Of a DNA stretch of 64,000 nucleotides, positions 57,774 to 64,000 are shown piece after piece. Location of the stretch: contig JADCGR010000031.1 in NCBI GenBank assembly GCA_020248905.1, positions 1 to 64,000 on the forward strand, written 5' to 3'. Position numbers and translations under genes: made by a program. The DNA is from Curvibacter sp. (GTDB lineage: Bacteria; Pseudomonadota; Gammaproteobacteria; Burkholderiales; Burkholderiaceae_C). The notes under the pieces are model-generated. The model had not been told where the DNA came from and ran no database searches. It saw only the letters and a program-made list of their open reading frames with translations. Numbering within the stretch: the stretch's first letter is position 1; each line of letters begins with the position of its first letter.

Positions 57774-58849
57774 TGCAAGAACCTCCGCATGGCCAGGCCA
57801 CAGGACGTCAGGTAAGACGGCGCCTCCCGGGTCATCTTATTCAGCCGGACGCCCTTACCAATCTCCATGCCATCGAAAGGATTGACCAGACTGCAAGGCA
57901 AGCTCAGTTGCCGGGTCACTGCATCCGTCATCCCGGAAATCGCGGCTGCACCACCGGCGAGCATGATGTGGTCGACCTTGTGGTACGGCGTGCTGGTAAA
58001 GAAGAACTGCAGGGCGCGGCCAATCTCCTGAACCATGCTCTCGATGTAGGGCTTGAGCACGCTGCTCTCATAGTCCTCGGGCAATTCCCCGTTGCGCTTC
58101 TTCGCCTCGGCCTCCTCGAGCGAGAAGCCATATTGGCGCACGATCAGCTGCGTCAGTTGCGCACCGCCGAAGGCCTGGTCCCGTTCGTACAGCACCTCGT
58201 CGTCACGGATGACCTGCATGCTGGTCGTCATGGCCCCAACCTCAAACAGCGCCACGATCGCCCCCACTCCCTTCCCGGGAAGGTCGGCGATCAGGCGTTT
58301 GGCGGCTAGCCGCGATGCGTAGGACTCCACGTCCACAATCACAGGCTTGAGACCAGCGGACTCCGCCAAGCCCTGGATGTCCTGCACCTTCTCACGCCGG
58401 GACGCCGCAATCAGGACATCAATGTCCCCCGAGGACGTTGCACTCGGCCCGATCACGCAGAAGTCCAGGCTTACTTCATCCAGCGGGAAGGGGATGTACT
58501 GATTGGCCTCGGCCTCAACCTGCATCTCCAGTTCGACGTCATTGAGCCCGCCCGGCAGCGCAATCTTTTTGGTGATCACCGCAGAGGGCGGCAGGGCCAT
58601 GGCGACGTTCTTGGCTTTGGTCCCGCTTTTCTTCACCAGCCGCCGGATAGCCTCAGAGACCTCATCGAATTTTTCGATGTTGCCGTCCGTAATCCAGCCA
58701 CGCTCCAGGGGCTCAATTGCGCAGCGATCCAGCACGTACTTACCCGCCTTGTTTTTGCTCAGCTCGACCAGCTTGACGCTGGACGAGCTAACGTCCAAAC
58801 CCAGCATGGGTTCAGGCTGGCGGCTGAACAAGGATCCCAATGAGATCAA
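57770..58849 (-). CDS. pilM: Type IV pilus actin-like ATPase PilM
   Basis: An actin-fold protein of 359 residues at the cytoplasmic face, binding the PilN tail. LGLDVSSSSVKLVELSK is phosphate loop 1, VALFEVGAMTTSM phosphate loop 2, and IMLAGGAAAISGM the adenosine motif. The start is TTG at 58847-58849, preceded by AGGAGA. It leads a run of eleven minus-strand genes. PilM is divergent from PBP1A, across a 259-base gap. Confidence 0.95.
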   Translation of the reverse strand: MISLGSLFSRQPEPMLGLDVSSSSVKLVELSKNKAGKYVLDRCAIEPLERGWITDGNIEKFDEVSEAIRRLVKKSGTKAKNVAMALPPSAVITKKIALPGGLNDVELEMQVEAEANQYIPFPLDEVSLDFCVIGPSATSSGDIDVLIAASRREKVQDIQGLAESAGLKPVIVDVESYASRLAAKRLIADLPGKGVGAIVALFEVGAMTTSMQVIRDDEVLYERDQAFGGAQLTQLIVRQYGFSLEEAEAKKRNGELPEDYESSVLKPYIESMVQEIGRALQFFFTSTPYHKVDHIMLAGGAAAISGMTDAVTRQLSLPCSLVNPFDGMEIGKGVRLNKMTREAPSYLTSCGLAMRRFLQ

Positions 58850-59077
58850 AAGCGTCTCCTGTTGAAATAATGGCAGCCCAAGGCCGGCGAACCTATGAAC
58901 TTACTTGAATGCTATCAGTTAGGTCCTTGTCCCGCAAAGGATTTTTCCCGTTTTCTCTTCATCAGACGTTGCCAAAAGCAGACGATTTGTATGCGAATGC
59001 AACCTGCGGTAACCCGGCCCGCCGCACCTTGGGATGGCTTGCCCTCGCGCACCGCGAGGCCAGAGCCAAGGGATTTT

Positions 59078-59083
59078 TATAAT
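59078..59083 (+). promoter_or_regulatory. -10 box of the PBP1A promoter
   Basis: A perfect TATAAT stands 25 bases before the chosen ATG of the PBP1A gene. It overlaps an earlier in-frame ATG (59082-59084), so that earlier ATG would lie upstream of the transcript start and is unlikely to be used. The -35 position is weak. Confidence 0.55.
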
Positions 59084-59108
59084 GGCGGCGCGCCCTTACA
59101 CACTCCCC

Positions 59109-61568
59109 ATGCCTGATTCCCCCCCCCAGCCCGAGCGTCGCGGCAGCTTCTTGCGCCGCATGGGCGCGCGTTTCGCAGAACTCCATCCAGTGATCCGCTG
59201 GGCTGTCTTCGGAGGCGCCGTCGGCTTGGCGGGTCTGGCGGCGATTCTGATGGCGGTGGCCATCGCTCTGGCCGTGGCCTACCCGAACCTGCCCGACGTC
59301 TCCGACCTGTCCGAGTACCGCCCCAAGCTTCCCCTGCGGGTTTACTCGGCCGAGGGCGACCTCATCGGAGAGTTCGGCGAGGAGCGCCGCAACTTCACAT
59401 CCATCGCCGAGATCCCCCGGGTACTGACTGATGCGGTGCTGGCCATCGAGGACGCGCGCTTCTTCCAGCACGGGGGAGTGGACTACGTGGGCGTGGTACG
59501 GGCCGGTCTGGCCAACGTGGGCAAGGCCAAAAGCCAGGGCGCTTCGACCATCACCATGCAGGTGGCCCGCAACGTCTACCTGTCTTCGGAAAAGACCTTC
59601 ACGCGCAAGATTTACGAGATATTGCTGACCTTCAAGCTGGAACATCTGCTTACCAAGGATCAGATTCTCGAGATCTACATGAACCAGATCTATCTTGGCA
59701 ACCGCGCCTACGGCTTTGCGGCTGCCGCCGAGACCTACTTTGGCAAGGCCCTGAAGGACATCACCGTTGCAGAGGCGGCCATGCTGGCAGGTCTACCCAA
59801 GGCCCCGTCCGCCTTCAACCCCATCAGCAACCCCAAGCGGGCCCGGAGCCGCCAGCTCTACATCATCGAGCGCATGCTGGACAACGGCTTCATCACCGCC
59901 GAGGAAGCCGACAGCGCCAAGAAGCAGGAGCTGCGCATCAAGTCCGGGCAGCACGCTGGCTCCGGCAGTACGCTGCGCACGCACGCGGAGTTCGTCGCTG
60001 AAATGGCGCGGCAGCTGATCTTCGCCCAGTATGGTGAAGAGACCTACACGCGCGGGCTCAACGTTACCACCACCATACGCGCCAGCGACCAGGAGGTCGC
60101 CTATCAGGCGCTGCGGCAGGGCATTCTGGAGTATGAGCGCCGCCAGCCCTACCGCGGCCCGGAGAAGTTCATCACCTTGCCCGAGAAGGCGCCCGAGCTG
60201 GACGACGCCATCGATGACGCGATCGACGAGCACCCGGATAACGGCGACCTGCTAAGCGCCATCGTGCTCGAGGCCGGCCCGCGCAAGGTGATTGCGGCGC
60301 GCCGCAGCGGCGAAATCCTGGAGATCGAGGGCGATGGTCTTCGTTTCGCACAAGCTGGCCTGCAGCCGCGCGCTGCGCCCAAGCTCAAGCTGCGACGAGG
60401 CGCCGTCATCCGCGTGATCAAGACCTCGCGCAACGGCTGGGAGATTCTGCAGCTGCCCGAAGTGGAGGGCGCATTCGTGTCGCTGGATCCCCAAACCGGC
60501 GCGATCCGGGCTCTGGTGGGTGGCTTCGATTTCGAGAAGAACAAGTTCAACCACGTGACCCAGGCCTGGCGCCAGCCGGGTTCCAGCTTCAAGCCCTTCA
60601 TTTACTCAGCAGCGCTTGAAAAGGGCTTCACGCCGGCCACCGTGGTCAATGATGCGCCACTGTTTTTCGAACCTGAGCTGACCGGCGGCCAGCCGTGGGA
60701 ACCCAAGAACTACGACGGCACCTTCGAGGGCCCCATGTCCCTGAGGCGTGGCATGGCCAAGTCGAAAAACATGATCTCGATCCGCCTGCTCGATGCCATC
60801 GGCGCGCGTTACGCGCAGGAATGGATCACCCAATTCGGCTTCGAGGCGGCCAAGCATCCGCCCTACCTGACCATGGCGCTGGGCGCAGGCTCCGTCACCC
60901 CCATGCAGATGGCCACGGCGTACTCGGCCTTTGCGAATGGCGGCTACCGAATCGACCCATGGCTCATCAGCAAAATTACCGAGCAAAAGGGCAAGGTGCT
61001 GGTGCAGGTCAAACCCGTCGCCCCCGACGAGTCGGCCCGCGCCATCGACCCGCGCAATGCCTTTGTGATCTCCACTCTCCTGCAGGAGGTCATGCGCACG
61101 GGAACGGGATCGCGCGCGATGGCCGCGCTCAAACGCCCGGATATCTATGGCAAGACCGGGACGACCAATGACTCCATGGATGCCTGGTTTGCCGGCTATC
61201 ACCCGAGCGTGACGGCCGTGACCTGGATCGGCTACGACACACCGCGCAAACTCGGTGACCGCGAAACCGGCGGTGGCTTGAGCCTCCCGGTCTGGATCGC
61301 CTACATGGAGCACGCGCTGCGGGACGTGCCGATCCTGGAACTCGATTCGCCCCCAGGCGTCGTGCAGGCTGGCGTCGACTGGATGTACGCTGAACACGCC
61401 CAGGGCGGAGGCGTGCTGTCGCTGGGACTGGATGATCAACCGGCGGCGATGCCGCCACCGGGGGCCATCACGCCGCCCGTCACAGTCACGCCGGCCCCCG
61501 CAACGGCGCCAGCGGGCAATCAGCCGGCCGAGGAAAGGTCGCGGATCCTGGACCTGTTCAGGAACTGA
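59109..61568 (+). CDS. mrcA: Penicillin-binding protein 1A (class A)
   Basis: A bifunctional peptidoglycan synthase of 819 residues. One N-terminal membrane span is followed by the GT51 transglycosylase with EDARFFQHGGVDYVG and KSQGASTITMQVARN, an OB-like insertion, and the transpeptidase with SSFK (PGSSFKPF), SKN (AKSKN) and KTGTT. The C-terminal 40 residues are Pro/Ala-rich. I choose ATG 59109 (MPDSPPQPERRG), because the TATAAT at 59078-59083 excludes the earlier ATGs. It is divergent from pilM, as in many proteobacteria. Its stop TGA joins the cyaY stop in a TGATCA. Confidence 0.95.
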   Translation: MPDSPPQPERRGSFLRRMGARFAELHPVIRWAVFGGAVGLAGLAAILMAVAIALAVAYPNLPDVSDLSEYRPKLPLRVYSAEGDLIGEFGEERRNFTSIAEIPRVLTDAVLAIEDARFFQHGGVDYVGVVRAGLANVGKAKSQGASTITMQVARNVYLSSEKTFTRKIYEILLTFKLEHLLTKDQILEIYMNQIYLGNRAYGFAAAAETYFGKALKDITVAEAAMLAGLPKAPSAFNPISNPKRARSRQLYIIERMLDNGFITAEEADSAKKQELRIKSGQHAGSGSTLRTHAEFVAEMARQLIFAQYGEETYTRGLNVTTTIRASDQEVAYQALRQGILEYERRQPYRGPEKFITLPEKAPELDDAIDDAIDEHPDNGDLLSAIVLEAGPRKVIAARRSGEILEIEGDGLRFAQAGLQPRAAPKLKLRRGAVIRVIKTSRNGWEILQLPEVEGAFVSLDPQTGAIRALVGGFDFEKNKFNHVTQAWRQPGSSFKPFIYSAALEKGFTPATVVNDAPLFFEPELTGGQPWEPKNYDGTFEGPMSLRRGMAKSKNMISIRLLDAIGARYAQEWITQFGFEAAKHPPYLTMALGAGSVTPMQMATAYSAFANGGYRIDPWLISKITEQKGKVLVQVKPVAPDESARAIDPRNAFVISTLLQEVMRTGTGSRAMAALKRPDIYGKTGTTNDSMDAWFAGYHPSVTAVTWIGYDTPRKLGDRETGGGLSLPVWIAYMEHALRDVPILELDSPPGVVQAGVDWMYAEHAQGGGVLSLGLDDQPAAMPPPGAITPPVTVTPAPATAPAGNQPAEERSRILDLFRN

Positions 61569-61898
61569 TCAGGCCTTGAAGCTCAGTGCGGTCCGTGCCT
61601 GCTCGCTCGCATGTCTGGAAAGCGCGGCAAAAAACTCGCCGCTTCCCTTGGTGTCCATCCAGCTGCGACCATCAAACTTGTAGTGGAAGCCACCCGCGCG
61701 CGCCGCCAGCCAGATCTCGTGCAGCGGCTTTTGCAGGTTGACGACGATCTGGCTGCGATCCTGAAACACAAGGGTCACCATGCCCCCCACGCGCTGGTTG
61801 TCGATGTCCGCATCGCTGGTGTCGTTGATGTGATCGCAGCTTGTCTCGATAGCCCGCAACACGGCCTCCGCGCGGTCCATGAACTCGGTGTCGGTCAT
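61569..61898 (-). CDS. cyaY: Frataxin-like iron-binding protein CyaY
   Basis: A 109-residue frataxin, modulating iron-sulfur cluster assembly by IscS/IscU. An acidic first helix ([18 protein letters not shown]) and [11 protein letters not shown]-like acidic stretch are followed by the sheet with [31 protein letters not shown] (key blocks [16 protein letters not shown]). The start is ATG 61896-61898. It lies tail to tail with the PBP1A gene and head to head with lptM. Confidence 0.95.
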   Translation of the reverse strand: MTDTEFMDRAEAVLRAIETSCDHINDTSDADIDNQRVGGMVTLVFQDRSQIVVNLQKPLHEIWLAARAGGFHYKFDGRSWMDTKGSGEFFAALSRHASEQARTALSFKA

Positions 61899-61910
61899 TA
61901 CAATTCCGTG

Positions 61911-62174
61911 ATGTTGCAAACCTGCCGGATTCTAGTCAGCACCTTCAACCATGGCGGTTTTGCTGTCATTGCCCTGCTCGGGCTGGCGGGCTGCGGCCAG
62001 ACCGGGCCGCTCTACCTTCCCACTGAACCCGCCGCCGCACAGCGTGCCACCCTGCCGCAGGCCCTGTGGCCCGTGATGCCCAAGAAGCCGGCACAAAGCA
62101 GCAGGCCGGCGCCGCCAGCAGCTCCCTCCGCTGCCCCGGCGTCTGCGCCCACGTCCGCCCCCACCCAGCCATGA
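61911..62174 (+). CDS. lptM: LPS translocon maturation lipoprotein LptM
   Basis: A small lipoprotein of 87 residues; formerly YifL. Lipobox LAGC puts the acylated Cys at 28, followed by GQTGPLYLP, the LptM signature; the rest is Pro/Ala-rich. LptM assists LptD disulfide maturation in E. coli. It starts 12 bases from the divergent cyaY, and a TACAAT lies at 61899-61904, only six bases upstream of its ATG. The stop overlaps the lysA start (ATGA), the common cyaY/lptM-lysA order. Confidence 0.88.
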   Translation: MLQTCRILVSTFNHGGFAVIALLGLAGCGQTGPLYLPTEPAAAQRATLPQALWPVMPKKPAQSSRPAPPAAPSAAPASAPTSAPTQP

Positions 62175-63445
62175 ATGCCCAGAACCTGCCCGGCCATCCT
62201 TACGTTGCCTACCGAGACGGCAGTCTGTACATCGAAGACGTACGCCTCGACGCGCTGGCGCGGACGCACGGCACGCCCCTCTTCGTCTATTCCAAGTCTG
62301 CAATGTTGTCTGCGCTGGCAGCTTACCAGCGTGGCTTTGCGGGCCGCAAGGCCCAGATCTGCTATGCGATGAAGGCCAACTCCTCGCTGGCCATCCTGCA
62401 GCTGTTCGCGCATGCCGGTTGCGGTTTTGACATCGTCTCGGGCGGTGAGCTCGACCGCGTGCTGACTGCGGGGGGTGACCCTGCCAAGATCATCTTCTCG
62501 GGCGTCGGCAAGACGCAATCCGAGATGCGTCGTGCGCTCGAATCCGGGATCGGTTGTTTCAACGTCGAGAGCGAGGCCGAGCTGGAGGCGCTCGATGCGG
62601 TTGCCCGTTCCCTGGGCCGGCGGGCCCCGGTCAGTATCCGGGTCAATCCCAACGTCGATGCCAAGACGCATCCCTACATCTCCACGGGCCTCAAGGGCAA
62701 CAAGTTCGGCATCGCCCACGAGCGTACTTTGAGTGCCTACCAACGGGCAGCAGCCTTGCCCGGGCTGCAGGTCGTCGGCATCGATTGCCATATCGGCTCG
62801 CAGATCACACAGGCGGGGCCCTACCTCGACGCGATGGATCGCGTGCTCGACCTTGTCGATGCCATCGAGGCGGCTGGCATCCACTTGCACCACATCGACT
62901 TTGGCGGTGGACTAGGCATCAACTACAACGGCGACGCGCCCCCTGCGGCCGATGCGCTGTGGGAGCAACTCCTGGCCAAGCTGGATGCGCGGGGCTATGG
63001 CGAACGACAGCTGATGATCGAACCGGGCCGCTCACTTGTCGGCAACGCTGGCGTCTGCCTGACCGAGGTGCTCTACCTCAAGCCCGGCGAGAATAAGAAC
63101 TTTTGCATCGTCGACGCGGCCATGAACGACCTGCCTCGTCCGGCCATGTACGAGGCCTACCACCAGATCGTTCCCGTCGCCCTGCGCGCCGGAACGGCCA
63201 GCAACTGGGACGTGGTCGGACCCGTTTGCGAAAGCGGTGACTGGCTCGGCCGTGATCGCTCGCTTGAACTTCAGCCCGGCGACCTTCTGGCGGTGTTGTC
63301 GGCCGGCGCCTACTGCATGAGCATGTCGAGCAACTACAACACCCGTGGCCGTCCGGCAGAGGTTCTGGTAGACGGGGACCAGGCGCACCTCATACGCCGG
63401 CGTGAGAGCCCGGCGGATACCTTCCGGCATGAGTCCCTGTTATGA
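62171..63445 (+). CDS. lysA: Diaminopimelate decarboxylase
   Basis: The last step of lysine synthesis, a PLP enzyme of 424 residues. CYAMKANSS carries the PLP lysine, GIDCHIGSQI and HIDFGGGLGINY are barrel motifs, EPGRSLVGNAG binds phosphate, and CESGDWLG and AYCMSMSSNYN complete the dimer active site. The start ATG overlaps the lptM stop. An ABC exporter gene follows after 106 bases that hold nothing I recognise. Confidence 0.97.
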   Translation: MNAQNLPGHPYVAYRDGSLYIEDVRLDALARTHGTPLFVYSKSAMLSALAAYQRGFAGRKAQICYAMKANSSLAILQLFAHAGCGFDIVSGGELDRVLTAGGDPAKIIFSGVGKTQSEMRRALESGIGCFNVESEAELEALDAVARSLGRRAPVSIRVNPNVDAKTHPYISTGLKGNKFGIAHERTLSAYQRAAALPGLQVVGIDCHIGSQITQAGPYLDAMDRVLDLVDAIEAAGIHLHHIDFGGGLGINYNGDAPPAADALWEQLLAKLDARGYGERQLMIEPGRSLVGNAGVCLTEVLYLKPGENKNFCIVDAAMNDLPRPAMYEAYHQIVPVALRAGTASNWDVVGPVCESGDWLGRDRSLELQPGDLLAVLSAGAYCMSMSSNYNTRGRPAEVLVDGDQAHLIRRRESPADTFRHESLL

Positions 63446-63551
63446 CCGGACGCTTCGCTGAGCGGCCCCTCGGGCGCGGGCGGGCGCCGCGCTGAGCGCA
63501 TCGCTCTGCACCCCGCCGCCAAAGCCGCACGTTCAAGCCCTCCGCTTCCCC

Positions 63552-64000
63552 ATGCCCGCATCGCCCCGCGCCCTGTCCGGTCTCGCCCCTTTCCTGCGGC
63601 CCTACCGCAGGCTGCTCGCGGTGGCCATCGTTTTTCTGCTGCTCGCGGCGGCGACGACCCTGGCCTTCCCCTCGGTGCTGCGCCGGCTGGTCGACCATGG
63701 CTTCGCGAGCGACGCCTCGGCGGACCAGGTCGCACTCAGTTTTCTGTACCTCTTCGGACTCGCCTCGGCACTGGCTGTGTTCTCGGCGGGGCGCTATTTC
63801 ACCGTCAGCTGGCTGGGGGAGCGCATCACGGCCGATCTGCGCAATGCGGTCTACGCCCACGTGCTGCGGCAGAGCCCCGCGTTTTTCGAAACAACCCAGC
63901 CCGGCGAAGTGCTTTCGCGCCTCGGTAATGACACCACGCTGGTCCAGACAGTACTGAGTTCATCGTTCTCGATGGGTTTGCGTAACCTGCTGATGGGCAC
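63552..64000 (+). CDS. ABC exporter, membrane domain, partial (MsbA-like)
   Basis: The open frame begins with ATG 63552 and reads through to the window end, 149 codons without a stop. It shows MPASPRALSGLAPFLRPYRR, a first span (LLAVAIVFLLLAAATTLAF), RLVDHGF, a second span, then YFTVSWLGERITADLRNAVY and SPAFFETTQPGEVLSRLGND. These are the membrane-domain motifs of type IV (subfamily B) ABC exporters such as MsbA/LmrA; ABC motors lie beyond the window. Substrate cannot be named. No ribosome-binding site is clear; the start is likely but not certain. Confidence 0.85.
   Translation, partial: MPASPRALSGLAPFLRPYRRLLAVAIVFLLLAAATTLAFPSVLRRLVDHGFASDASADQVALSFLYLFGLASALAVFSAGRYFTVSWLGERITADLRNAVYAHVLRQSPAFFETTQPGEVLSRLGNDTTLVQTVLSSSFSMGLRNLLMG

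Noticed and set aside
59034-59108. Earlier starts for PBP1A
   Set aside because: The TATAAT at 59078-59083 overlaps or follows these starts, so they would not be in the transcript.

Overview
The window is GC-rich chromosomal DNA from a betaproteobacterium of the order Burkholderiales. Several core gene orders point there: rpmA-rplU/ispB/tRNA-Pro/pilBCD-coaE-zapD-yacG, M23-secA-argJ, petABC-sspAB, the compact his-HIT-tatABC run, mlaFEDACB-ABC-ibaG-murA-his, gltBD, and pilMNOPQ-aroKB. The closest feel is Comamonadaceae or Alcaligenaceae, but the genus cannot be named from the sequence alone. Almost all of it is conserved housekeeping DNA. I see no prophage, CRISPR array, defence island or secondary-metabolite cluster.

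Layout. 1-128: 5' end of a group II (class C type) intron on the minus strand, sitting exactly behind the rpmA terminator. 129-7608: ribosomal proteins L27/L21, octaprenyl diphosphate synthase, tRNA-Pro(CGG), type IV pilus motor, platform and peptidase (pilBCD), coaE, zapD, yacG. 7610-14580: minus-strand M23 peptidase, secA, argJ, DUF815 ATPase and Nudix, with a divergent DciA-like gene. 14615-22272: tRNA-Thr(TGT), sspAB, cytochrome bc1 (petABC), a pdxA family gene, a NIF3 gene, a small cysteine-cluster protein and a divergent DegS-like protease. 22298-32195: one long minus-strand run, hisGDCB-hisHA-epimerase-hisFIE-HIT-tatABC. 32302-39406: murA, ibaG, an ABC-2 exporter and the mla phospholipid-transport operon. 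39553-40379: a dead IS630-family insertion with recognisable ends. 40419-46630: gltBD. 46692-48017: a solitary REP-associated tyrosine transposase with flanking repeats, and a glycine-zipper lipoprotein. 48061-58849: an apparent eleven-gene minus-strand operon pilMNOPQ-aroK-aroB-dgt-MFS-DUF1415-methyltransferase. 59109-64000: PBP1A, cyaY, lptM, lysA and the start of an ABC exporter cut by the window end.

How the genes work together. The two pil loci supply most of the inner machinery and the outer-membrane secretin of a type IV pilus; pilins and pilT lie elsewhere. secA and tatABC are the two export routes, and the Tat route is the usual one for the Rieske protein encoded nearby. mlaFEDACB, murA, PBP1A, lptM, the M23 peptidase and DegS are envelope functions. 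hisGDCBHAFIE covers all histidine steps except histidinol-phosphate phosphatase, and hisG is the short form that needs a hisZ partner not in the window. gltBD, argJ, aroKB and lysA cover nitrogen assimilation and amino-acid synthesis. Many neighbours overlap by ATGA, suggesting translational coupling.

Most worth a second look: the intron parked on the rpmA terminator; aroK starting with TTG directly after and in frame with the pilQ stop; a 16-17-residue Gly/Ala/Ser/Thr-rich insertion in HisD; a sugar-phosphate epimerase gene inside the his run; and the orphan RAYT gene with its flanking repeats.
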